This document shows, in pieces, positions 16,404-25,200 of a DNA stretch of 64,000 bases (its first letter is position 1; each line of letters begins with the position of its first letter). A program made the position numbers and the translations under genes. The DNA comes from an uncultured Archangium sp. (GTDB lineage: Bacteria; Myxococcota; Myxococcia; Myxococcales; Myxococcaceae): positions 62,001 through 126,000 of the forward strand of contig CAIVGN010000077.1 in NCBI GenBank assembly GCA_903905455.1, read 5' to 3'. The notes below the pieces were generated by a model. The model was not told where the DNA came from, did no database searches, and saw only the letters and a program-made list of their open reading frames with translations.

Positions 16404-17462
16404 ATGCCCTCCTCTTCGAAGCTGCCTCCAGCGCCGCCCACGGTCGAAGACGCCGGGGGCGCGCCGCGGTTCGGCACCTTCCAGGGCGGTCTCGACGTCG
16501 TCGACCTCTCGCGCCTGCGCGGCAGCTACCAGCCCAACCGCGTCGATCGCCTGCGCATGCACAAGAAGTGGCTCTACGGCTTCATCGCCACGCGCGAGGT
16601 GTCGGTGCTCTTCGCGGTGGTCGACCTGGGCTACTCGTCGAACGCCTTCGCGCTCGCCCTCGATTACGCGTCGGGCCAGGTGCTCGCCGACGTGGGCGTG
16701 CTGGGCCTGCCCGCGCCGTTGGTGAAGGTGAACGATCACCCCGGCGCCGGCCTCGACGTGGACTTCCGCCGCCCCGACGCGCGGCTGCGCGCGTGGCGGG
16801 CCTTCGGTGACGAGCGCTTCCACGGGCAGGTGCGGCTCGGCGTGCCGTGGCCGTTGCGCAAGCCCTCGCTCGAGCTGACGTGGGACCTGCTCGCCGCCGG
16901 CGGGCCTCCGCCGCTCACGGTCATCGCGCCGGTCGAGGGCGGGGTGGTGAACGTCACCCAGAAGTGGGCCGGGCTCCTCGCCTTCGGCGCGCTGGAGGTC
17001 GAGGGCCGGCGCTACTCGCTCGACGGCGGCGTGGGCGGGCTCGACTACACCCACGGCTACCTCGCGCGGAAGACCTCGTGGCGCTGGGCCTTCGTGTGCG
17101 GCCGGCTGGACGACGGCACCCCCATCGGCATCAACCTGGTCGAGGGCTTCAACGAGTCGCGCGACGACGTCAACGAGAACGCGCTGTGGCTGGGCAACGA
17201 GCTCATCCCCTTAGGCCGCGCGCGCTTCCACTGGAACCGCGACAACGTGCTCGCGCCGTGGCGGGTGACGACCACCGATGGGGTGCTCGACCTCCGCTTC
17301 CAGCCGCTGGCCGCGCACCAGGAACTGCGTGACCTCAAGCTCGTCAAGAGCAGCTTCCACCAGCCCGTCGGCCTGTGGCAGGGCGAGGTGAAGCTCGGTG
17401 ATCGCACTCACGTTCTGAAGGACGCCCCGGGCGTCGCTGAAGACCAATCCGTCCTCTGGTAG
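16404..17462 (+). CDS. DUF2804 family protein
   Basis: A 352-residue protein. Start chosen at the ATG at 16404; the open frame reaches upstream but would run into the divergent gene. It has no signal peptide. Segments LDGGVGGLDYTHGYLARKTSWRW, split by a charged turn, and PIGINLVEGFN are characteristic of the DUF2804 family, which has a lipocalin-like, AttH-type barrel character and whose role is unknown. The DUF4340 gene follows after 4 bases, so the two are probably cotranscribed. Confidence 0.75.
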   Translation: MPSSSKLPPAPPTVEDAGGAPRFGTFQGGLDVVDLSRLRGSYQPNRVDRLRMHKKWLYGFIATREVSVLFAVVDLGYSSNAFALALDYASGQVLADVGVLGLPAPLVKVNDHPGAGLDVDFRRPDARLRAWRAFGDERFHGQVRLGVPWPLRKPSLELTWDLLAAGGPPPLTVIAPVEGGVVNVTQKWAGLLAFGALEVEGRRYSLDGGVGGLDYTHGYLARKTSWRWAFVCGRLDDGTPIGINLVEGFNESRDDVNENALWLGNELIPLGRARFHWNRDNVLAPWRVTTTDGVLDLRFQPLAAHQELRDLKLVKSSFHQPVGLWQGEVKLGDRTHVLKDAPGVAEDQSVLW

Positions 17463-17466
17463 CCGC

Positions 17467-18903
17467 ATGAACCAACGCACCCGCAGTGTCTCCCTGGTCT
17501 TCCTCGTGGCCGCGCTCGCCCTCGGGCTGGGCGCCTACGCCTGGCGCTTCGTCTTCAAGGCCGACGAGGCCGCCGCCGTGAAGCAGGCCCACGACAACCG
17601 GCTCATCTCACCCTTCCGCCTCGACGAGCAGCGCGCCGACGGCGGCTGGCCGCCGTTCCGCTACGTGGCGCTCACGGTCACCGTGGGCCAGGTGCGCACC
17701 ACGCTGGAGCGACGGGCCGAGGGCTGGTGGCTCACCTCACCCGTCGTCGCCCCGGCGAGCAAGACGGCCATCGAGAGCGTGGTCAGCCACCTCGAAGACA
17801 CGAAGCTGGTGGCCACGCTCGAGGAAGCCCCCGACGCCGCGACGCTGGCGAAGTACGGCCTCGACGGGCCGGCCTTCTCGGTCGTGGCCACCGCGGAGAT
17901 CGGTCGCGAGACGCGCACCGTGCGGCTCTTCGGCGGCGTGGAGAACAGCTTCGACGGCACGGTGTACGTGCGGCGCGGCGACGACCCGACCGTCTATTCC
18001 ACGCCCGGCGAGGTGCGCGCCGCGCTGGCCCGCACCCCCGACGACCTCCGGGAGCGGCGCGTCTTCACCGTGCGCGAGGTCGACGTGGTGCGCATCACCA
18101 CCCGCACCCCCGACGGGGGCTCGGTGATCGAGCGCGACGCGCAGGGCGTGTGGACCATCGCCGCCCCCTTCCGCGCGCCGGCCGACCTGCAGGCCGTCGT
18201 CGAGCGCATCGGCACGGCGGGCAGCGAGAAGGCCCGCGCCTTCCCCTCCGATGGCGTCGAGGTGCGGCGCGCCCTGGGCTTCGACGCGCCCGCCGTGGAC
18301 ACCACCCTCGACCTCGCCGACGAGACCACCGTGCGGCTGCGCGTGTGCCGCGTGTCCACCGACGGGGGCGACACCTGGTTCGGGCTGCGTGAAGACGAGG
18401 ACGGCGCGCAGTTGGCCGCGCTGGGCCCGGGCATCGCGGCCTACGGGCAGGACGCGGCCGAGCTCGTCGACCGCAAGCCCCTGCGCTTCGACGCCGCGGC
18501 GGTGATGCGCGTGGTGCTGCGGGTGGGCACGGGGCCCGAGCTGGTGCTCGAGCGCGAGACGTCGGCTCCGGCCGAGTGGCGCGTGGTGGTGCCGCGTCGC
18601 GCCAAGGCGAAGGGCTCGGTGGTGGTCGGCGCCCTCAACAAGCTCGCCTCGCTGCGCGCGCTCAAGCTGGGCGAGGCCCACCCCGCAGACTGGGGGCGCT
18701 TCGGCCTCGTCAGCCCGTCGCGGTCGGTGTCGCTCTTCGGCGCCGGCGGCCAGTCGCTGGGCCAGCTCACCCTCGGGGCCCCGGTGGCTGATCAGCCCGG
18801 GCTCTTCTACCTGCGCGGCCGCCTCGACCAGGTGCTGCTGGCCGACGGCAACGACTTCAAGGGCGTGCCCTTCACGCTCGCGGAATTGCTCGACGCGCCC
18901 TGA
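17467..18903 (+). CDS. DUF4340 domain protein, membrane-anchored
   Basis: A 478-residue protein with one N-terminal membrane anchor (VSLVFLVAALALGLGAYAW) and a large outside part. It has two related halves. Each includes a DUF4340-like strand-helix unit with ILxxxxxWxLxxPxxxxA features: GWWLTSPVVAPASKTAIES near residue 87, and GVWTIAAPFRAPADLQAVVE near 222, with AEWRVVVPRR near 370 as a further weaker copy. DUF4340 proteins often accompany gliding-motility-type ABC transporter genes, but none is seen here. It probably acts in the periplasm. Confidence 0.75.
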   Translation: MNQRTRSVSLVFLVAALALGLGAYAWRFVFKADEAAAVKQAHDNRLISPFRLDEQRADGGWPPFRYVALTVTVGQVRTTLERRAEGWWLTSPVVAPASKTAIESVVSHLEDTKLVATLEEAPDAATLAKYGLDGPAFSVVATAEIGRETRTVRLFGGVENSFDGTVYVRRGDDPTVYSTPGEVRAALARTPDDLRERRVFTVREVDVVRITTRTPDGGSVIERDAQGVWTIAAPFRAPADLQAVVERIGTAGSEKARAFPSDGVEVRRALGFDAPAVDTTLDLADETTVRLRVCRVSTDGGDTWFGLREDEDGAQLAALGPGIAAYGQDAAELVDRKPLRFDAAAVMRVVLRVGTGPELVLERETSAPAEWRVVVPRRAKAKGSVVVGALNKLASLRALKLGEAHPADWGRFGLVSPSRSVSLFGAGGQSLGQLTLGAPVADQPGLFYLRGRLDQVLLADGNDFKGVPFTLAELLDAP

Positions 18904-19612
18904 AGGGCGCCGTCCCCGTCAACCCGCTTCGCATGCGCGGAGGGCTTCCCGGCCCGCTCGCCAACCGCTCCTGGCTGATCGGCGAACGAACTTCCGAACT
19001 GCCGCCCTGGTTGCACATCGTGTTCACGCAGGACCCCTGGCCGCAGTGCGCCGACCCGGTGCACGGGCCTCCCGCACCGGAGCAGGCGCTGAAGGTGGCC
19101 ACGCCCGCGTCGAGGCCCGGGCCGGCCACCCAGACCGAGAGGAGCCCCGGCGCGGTGGGCCGCACGCCGACCCAGGTCACGGCCTGGTCGCGGGTGAACT
19201 TCGTGGCGCCGCAGTTGGGGAGGAAGGCCGACGCCTGTTGGAAGGTGGCGTCCAGGTTCACGTCACCGTTGGCCCGCGCGAGGGCGCCGTCGGCCTGGGC
19301 CGCGACCTCGAGATGGTTGCAGTCGCCGACGCGCAGGGGCTCCTGGCCGGCGTCGACGGTGAGCACCGCCTTCACCGTGGTGACGTAGGTGGACGAGCTC
19401 ACCGTGAAGCGGCTGTCGGTGACCGAGACGAACCAGGAGAACGTGCCGAAGCGGTTCGCGCGGAACGACTTGCCGATGGTGCCCATCGCCACCGGGGCAC
19501 CGCAGTCGGCTCCGCTGAACAGCGAGATGCCCGCGGGCATGGAGGTCACCGTCACCGGGGCCCGGCACGCGGAGTCTGGGTTCGCGGTGCTGATGTCGAC
19601 GATCAGGCTGCC
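18872..19612 (-). pseudogene. 3' remnant of a secreted Cys-containing protein gene
   Basis: About 240 codons are open in one minus-strand frame. The protein-like part begins near HCLTGSLIVDISTANPDSAC, has regular beta-type segments (SRFTVSSSTYVTTVKAVLTV) and ends in a Cys-rich turn (CTGSAHCGQGSCVNTMC). It has no start codon or signal peptide of its own at a sensible place: the first GTG is at 19555, inside the conserved-looking part. The last 50 residues look like random GC-rich coding and run into the end of the DUF4340 gene. I read it as the internal or C-terminal part of a once longer secreted protein. It could instead be expressed from an unusual start. Confidence 0.45.
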
Positions 19613-19614
19613 GG

Positions 19615-19830
19615 TCAGACAGTGGTTGGCAAAGGGCGCGGGCGATCGAGCCCCAGCACCGCGTCGAGGTCGCGTGGGGTGGTGACCCGCACGCCGGCCT
19701 CCACCAGCCGCGTCGCGAGATACTCAGCCAAGCGCTCCCCACGCGCAGCGGAGAGCTCCACGGTCCGAAAGGGGATGGTCGCGAGTTGCGGGGCGGGGAC
19801 AGCCGTCAGCGCGACGGCCAGGCGCGTGAG
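19615..19830 (-). pseudogene. Truncated CsgG-like domain gene, 5' part only
   Basis: A signal-like start (MLTRLAVALTAVPAPQLA) is followed by about 50 residues that match the first half of the CsgG-like protein at 4755-5573: VRVTTPRDLDAVLGLDRPR here against VRITTSRDIAQILGMERQK there. Where that protein continues with LLGCSDAS, this one reads PLPTTV and stops. The other frames contain no continuation of the domain either. The 5' part of one gene is therefore joined to the 3' part of an unrelated one. It lies 61 bases downstream of the pilX-like gene on the same strand. Confidence 0.6.
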
Positions 19831-19891
19831 CATGACAACCGCCGCTATCCCAGGTCTGGCGCGGCGACGCACGCGCCGTGGCCGACCGGCT

Positions 19892-20533
19892 TCAGTTGAT
19901 GTTGCCCGAGCCCGACGGTCCCTGCGTCGACTGGCTGCTGATGGTGTTGATCAGCGCGTTGAAGCTCAACACCGACTCCACCGAGACCTTGTCGGTGTCC
20001 AGGGTGCCGTCCTGGCGCCGCGGGGACATGGTGCTGGAGATGCAGATGGCGCCCACGATGACGTTCTGGTCGTTGTCGCGTCCCCAGTCGCTGGTGGCCG
20101 GCAGCATCTCGTCGTCGTTGTCGCGGATGTAGATGTACACGTCGTCGCCGGCCAGGCCGTCGAGGTCGACGAAGAGCGAGATGCCCTTCACCGGCGTGGT
20201 GATGGCCTTGATGTCCGTCACGCCCGCGTCCGTGTTCGGGTCCGCGGGGATGGTGTTCCAGGTCGACTTGATGGGGTTGTAGGGGTGAACGGTCGAGGTG
20301 GGCTTTGCCAGCAACAGGTCCCACTGCGACTGCTTGGACGCGAAGAACGAGCGGGCGAACTGGAGCCCGGCGTCGGCGCAGGTCTGGCGCACGATGGCCC
20401 GGGCGGAGCTCGCGGCGCGGGTGCGTTGGTTGGCGGCGATGAGCATCACGCTGGCGACGATGGCCGCGAGAATGGTCATCATCATCACGACGGTGACCAT
20501 CGCGGCCCCGCGGTTGGCTTGGCGCATGTTCAT
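19892..20533 (-). CDS. pilX: PilX/GspK-like minor pilin
   Basis: A 213-residue prepilin-like protein. The N-terminus is MNMRQANRGAAMVTVVMMM: a short charged leader with Gly9 as the probable prepilin peptidase site and a hydrophobic helix after it. The usual Glu at position 5 of the mature pilin is replaced by Thr14. That is typical of PilX/GspK-type pilins, which sit at or near the tip. The C-terminal part has acidic, possibly metal-binding loops (DLDGLAGDDVY, RDNDDEM). It overlaps the pilW stop by ATGA. It is the last intact gene of the operon. Confidence 0.75.
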   Translation of the reverse strand: MNMRQANRGAAMVTVVMMMTILAAIVASVMLIAANQRTRAASSARAIVRQTCADAGLQFARSFFASKQSQWDLLLAKPTSTVHPYNPIKSTWNTIPADPNTDAGVTDIKAITTPVKGISLFVDLDGLAGDDVYIYIRDNDDEMLPATSDWGRDNDQNVIVGAICISSTMSPRRQDGTLDTDKVSVESVLSFNALINTISSQSTQGPSGSGNIN

Positions 20534-21609
20534 AGGTTCCAGGGGGCGGCGTTGGGGAGTTCGATGCGGCGCTCGTAGATGACGCGGCGCAGGCCGTCGG
20601 CGACGGGGTTGGTCAGCAGGTGGTCCTGCACGCTCAACGGCTTGAGGCCGTCGAGGTTGCCGTTGCCGGCCGTGTCGCGCAGCGTGCGGTGGCTGCGCGA
20701 GACGAGCGTCAGGCCCACCGAGCGCAGGCCCGCGGTCCAGGTGCCCTGGGCGCCGCCGAAGCCGTGCTGCCAGGCGATGCTGCTGGGGTTGTCGCTGTCG
20801 CTGGGGTCCACGCCGAAGGTGAGCTGCAGGTCTTCGATGGGCCCGAGCACCGTGCGGCGGGTGTTGGCCACCTCCACGAAGGGGAAGCCGCCGGCCACGG
20901 TGTTCAGCTTGCCGTCGGCGACCATCAGCGTCGGCTCGTTGTTCGGCCCGCTGTTCTGCAGGAAGTAGTGGCTGATGGTCACCGGCACCACGAGGTCGCC
21001 GGCGGCGAAGCCACCGCGGCGGTAGTTGTTGGTGAAGCCCGTCTGCCCCGACTCGGCGTAGGTCAGCGCGTTGCCCGAGCCCGACGTGGTGTAGCCGGTC
21101 ACGGTGATCAGCGCGGCCGAGGTGAGGTTGGTCACCATGAAGAGGCCACCGGCGGCCGGCAGCGTCCTCACGCAGCGCACCTTGATCAACCCGTCGGTGC
21201 GCGACTCCTGCACCACGGCGGCGGCGTTGGTGTCGCCGGCGGTGGCAGCGTTGGCCGAGGTGTCCGCGCAGCCCTGGCCGAAGGTGGTGGAGCTGGGGGT
21301 GACCACCCAGAGCTCGTCGGGGCCGGTGCTGGAGTTGACGCCGATGATGGGGGCCACCGTGCGCGTGGTGCCGCCGATGACCACGTTGAGGCCGGCGGTG
21401 GCGCCCATGCCAGCCAGGCGCAGCTTGAGCCCGATGGTGTCACCGGCCAGGCGCGCCGCCTCGTTGCTCTCGCCGGTCTCGTTGCCGTTGCGGGCGAGGT
21501 TGACGCCGGCGATGACCACCTGGAGCGTGATGGCGACGACGATGATGAGAATGCCGACGGAGATCATCAGCTCGATCAACGTCGTGCCCCGGCGCTGCGA
21601 GCGGCTCAT
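20530..21609 (-). CDS. pilW: PilW-like minor pilin
   Basis: A 359-residue prepilin-like protein, starting at the ATG at 21609, which overlaps the pilV stop (ATGA); nine further upstream codons are open but less likely. The type III signal is GTTLIELMISVGILIIV: cleavage after Gly8, with Glu13 at mature position 5. The length and the C-terminal segment (VGLTLVSRSHRTL) fit PilW. PilW works with PilV, PilX and PilY1 in the priming complex at the pilus tip. Residues near 320 read DTAGNGNLDG, nearly identical to the C-terminus of the F-domain protein at 15263-16360. Confidence 0.82.
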   Translation of the reverse strand: MSRSQRRGTTLIELMISVGILIIVVAITLQVVIAGVNLARNGNETGESNEAARLAGDTIGLKLRLAGMGATAGLNVVIGGTTRTVAPIIGVNSSTGPDELWVVTPSSTTFGQGCADTSANAATAGDTNAAAVVQESRTDGLIKVRCVRTLPAAGGLFMVTNLTSAALITVTGYTTSGSGNALTYAESGQTGFTNNYRRGGFAAGDLVVPVTISHYFLQNSGPNNEPTLMVADGKLNTVAGGFPFVEVANTRRTVLGPIEDLQLTFGVDPSDSDNPSSIAWQHGFGGAQGTWTAGLRSVGLTLVSRSHRTLRDTAGNGNLDGLKPLSVQDHLLTNPVADGLRRVIYERRIELPNAAPWNL

Positions 21610-22244
21610 GGAACCACCACCTCGGAGAGCGTCCACTGCCCGACGGGCGCCCCCACTTCGGGTTTGCGGAACACGCGCACCAGCACCTCGGCGCCCTCCA
21701 CGGTGCCGGTCAGCGCCCCGGAGGTGCGCGCGGCCGTCAACGTCGCCGCCGAGGTGATGGCCACCTCGCGGCAGTACACGCCCGGCGGCACCGATGCGTT
21801 GGACAGCATGGTGCTGCAGGTGGTCACCGCGCCGGGCACCGTGGCCCGGGCCGCGATGCCCGCGCCGTCCACGGTGAAGAAGGCGCCGCGGCTGTAGTCG
21901 CTGCTCCCGTCGTTCGACAGGTCACCCAGGGCGGTGGCCGCGCCGGTGGTGGGCACCCAGGGGTTCGACGCCGAGGCGGTCAACGAGGCGGACGCATCGA
22001 GTGCCTCCGGCCGCCCTGAAAAGGCCACGGCGGCGGCGATGATCTTCTGCTTGTTGGCCAACCGCAGCCGCTGCATCGTGCGCTCGGCGAGCACCGTGCC
22101 CTGCGTGGTGCTCTGCCCGAGCCGGAACTGCTTCGAGGCGAAGACCAGGCCGCTCAGCGCCCCCACCGAGGCCACCGCCAGCACCGAGAGGGCGACCAGC
22201 ACCTCCATGAGGCTGAAGCCCTTGTTGCGAAGTGCGCGTCGCAT
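21606..22244 (-). CDS. pilV: PilV-like minor pilin
   Basis: A 212-residue prepilin-like protein with a textbook class III signal: MRRALRNKG, then FSLMEVLVALSVLAV, with Glu14 at mature position 5. The globular domain has two Cys (TTCSTML, GVYCREV) that may form a disulfide. The order pilY1-pilV-pilW-pilX on one strand and the 4-base gap to pilY1 identify it as the PilV-type subunit. FimU/GspH-like and PilE-like pilins are not seen next to it. Confidence 0.82.
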   Translation of the reverse strand: MRRALRNKGFSLMEVLVALSVLAVASVGALSGLVFASKQFRLGQSTTQGTVLAERTMQRLRLANKQKIIAAAVAFSGRPEALDASASLTASASNPWVPTTGAATALGDLSNDGSSDYSRGAFFTVDGAGIAARATVPGAVTTCSTMLSNASVPPGVYCREVAITSAATLTAARTSGALTGTVEGAEVLVRVFRKPEVGAPVGQWTLSEVVVP

Positions 22245-22248
22245 CGTT

Positions 22249-25200
22249 TCAGCTCCCCGTCAGCTTGCGGAACCAGTTGAGCAGCCGGTAGCCCACGCCG
22301 GTCTCGCCGGTGCTCGTCTTGAGGGCCTTGTTGGGGTCCATGGCGCCGCCGGCCGCGTGGCTGCTGTTGTCCCAGCGGGTGATGGCGCTGACCTCGGTGC
22401 CCACCACGCTCTGCTTGCTGTTGCCGCTGCCGAGATCCCAGCTGTAGACGGCCACGCCGCCGAAGTTGGCCTTGTCGAAGCCGGTCAGCCCGTTGGCGCT
22501 GGTGATGTTGCCGGAGAACGATCCGAGGTCGATGGCGTAGGTCTTCCCGATGGCCGCGCCGTCGAGGTGCATCAGGTCTTCGATGGCCACCTGGCCGGTG
22601 GCGACGGGCACGAAGGCCGTGGTGCCGGCGACGGTGAGGTAGCCGTAGACGCGCTCGCCCGTGGGCAACGACTTGGGCCAGTTGGTGGGCTCCTGGAGCA
22701 CGCCTTGACTGCGGGCGTCGGTGATCACCGCGTTGAGGTCGGTCCAGGTGGCGGTGGTGACGTTGCTCGAGCAGCTGGTGCAGGCGGTCAGCGGCTTGCG
22801 GTACGCGGTGCCCAGCAGCAGCGAGTGCACCTTGCCGCTCACCGTCGAGGGCACGGCGCTGGCGCCCGCGGTGCCGAAGAGCACCATGGTCTGGCCGGCG
22901 AAGGTGCCGAAGTCACCCGAGACGCCGGTGGCCGGCAACTTCGCCAGGGCGATGTTCGAGGTGATGGGCTGGGGGTTGGCGTTGGTCGAGCCGGTGTCGA
23001 AGGCCGGCAGGTTGCAATCGCTGGCGCAGCTGATGCGCTGGAAGTTGCGGTTGACGCCGGTGGCGGCGTCGAGCTCCCACAGGCGGCCGTCGTAGTCGCC
23101 GACGAGCACCGTCGCCGCGCCCTCGGTGCCGTAATAGAGGGTCACGCCGCGGGGCGCGTAGTTGTCGTGGGGGCGCAGGGTGTCGCCGGCGTCGAACTCG
23201 CGCTGCCATTCCCACAGCTTCTGGCCGGTGGCCGCGTCGATGGCGAAGACCGCGAGGCCGCGGGTGGGCGTGGAGGCCAGGGCCGACGAGCTGGACGCGA
23301 CGAACACCGCGTAGACGGGGTTGAGGCCCACGCGCACCAGGCCCATGGACAGCGACCCGGTGCCGCCGAGGTCGGTGTAGTCGAAGGCCGGGCTGTCGAT
23401 GCGGCCGGGGTCGGTGGCCGGCGCGAGCTTGTAGAGCGTGGCCGACGAGTCACCGTCCCACTTGTTGACCTTGAAGTGCGTGGGCAGCGCGGTGTCGTTG
23501 AGCTGCGAGACCGCGGCCATGCGCGGGGTGGTGCCGCCGGTGCGCCGGGTGCTGCCCACCACGTCCCACAGGATCACGGGACGCAGCGGGTCGGTGATGT
23601 CGAGGGCGAACAGCTCGCGGCTGTCGGGACCGGCCGACGTGACGAGCACGGTGTGCCACTCGCGACGACCCGAGCCCACGAAGTCGGCGAAGACGTCCTG
23701 CACCAGCACCGAGGCGTCGACGCGGGCGGCGTTGAGCGCGAGGAAGGGGAGCTGCGACGAGGGGAGGAAGGACCACAGCTCGGTGCCCGCGGCCGGCGGG
23801 GTGAAGCCCGTGGTGGGGAAGGGCGTGGCGAAGGCGGTGTTCGCCGGGGGGTTGGGGTAGTGCATCACCTGGTTGGGCGCCTTGTAGTTGGCACCGCCCG
23901 ACACGTAGATGGCGTGCAGCTGGCCGTCGTAGCCGCCGACGTAGGCGACCGTGGGCCGCGAGCAGGTGCCCGAGGAGCACTCGGCGGAGATCATCGGGCT
24001 GGGCGGCACCACCGCCGCCGTCGAGCGCACGAGCCCGCCGAGGCGCGCCACGTTGCTCTGCTTGATGTTGTTGCAGTCGCTGACCGTGGTGCTGGTGGTC
24101 ACCGGCGCGTAGTTCGGCGTGCCCGTGCCGTCGACCTTGCCGGCCGTGGCGTAGCAGTGCCCGCGCACCATGGAGATGACCTGCTTCACGTCGGGCAGGT
24201 CGTCGGTGAGGTTGTTGATGTCGGGGGTCTGCAGCACGCCCGACGAGTCGGGGTTGAGCTGCGTGTACTGCATGAGCTCCTGCAGGTCGCAGATGCCGTC
24301 GCTGCCCGGGATGAACCCGAACTTCGACGTGCCGTCGAGGTTGTCGTTGACGTTGGCGTGCTTGACCACGTCGGTGCAGCCCGAGTTCGCGGTGGCGGTG
24401 GGCGCGACCACCACCGACTGCGCGAACTTCACCGGCGTCCACTTCGCCTGGAGGATGCCGTTGGGGGCCACGAAGACCGAGGGGTCGGTGGCGCAGGTGA
24501 TGCCGGTGCACACCGTCGGCGACGGCGTGGTCTTCAGCTCGCCGCCCACGTAGGTGAAGATGTTGCGCGCGTCGGGGGCCGGGAGCTTCGCGGTGGCGCT
24601 CCACAACATGCCGGCGTTGAGCGCCGAGCTGCCGGTGGCGAGCGCGCCGGTGCCGTCGAGCGAGTGGGCCCGCAGGTCACCGCGCACGAAGGGGAAGATC
24701 CACTGCGAGCCGGTGGCGGTGTTGAAGAGCTCCGCGCCCGAAGGCAAGACGCCGGACACGGCCTGGTACGTCGAAGAGATGACCAGTGCGCGGGTGCCGG
24801 CCCCGAAGGTGCCGTTGGCGTCGTCGAAGGCCACCGGCGCGGTGATGCTGCGGTCGGAGGTGATGGGGTCGGCGCCGAGGTTGAGCAGCGTGTTGAGCGC
24901 GATGCGGGTACCGGCGGCCGAGCCCGAGAACTCGTGACCGCCCAGGTACAGGATCATGGCCTTCTTGGCGTCGTTGTCCTTCTGCATCAGGCTGAAGAAG
25001 GTCCACCCGTTCTTGGTGCTGGGGGTCAGGTATTCCCACGACGGCACGCCGGTGAGCGCGCGGGCCTGCGAGGTGCCGAGGAAGTTGGTCCACGAGCGGG
25101 CGAGGAGGATGGCGCCGTTCTTGAGCGACGAGCTGCCGCCGGTGGGCGCCGTGCCCGACCAGGTCCCGCCAGACTGCATCGGCATCCAGTCGATGGTGTG

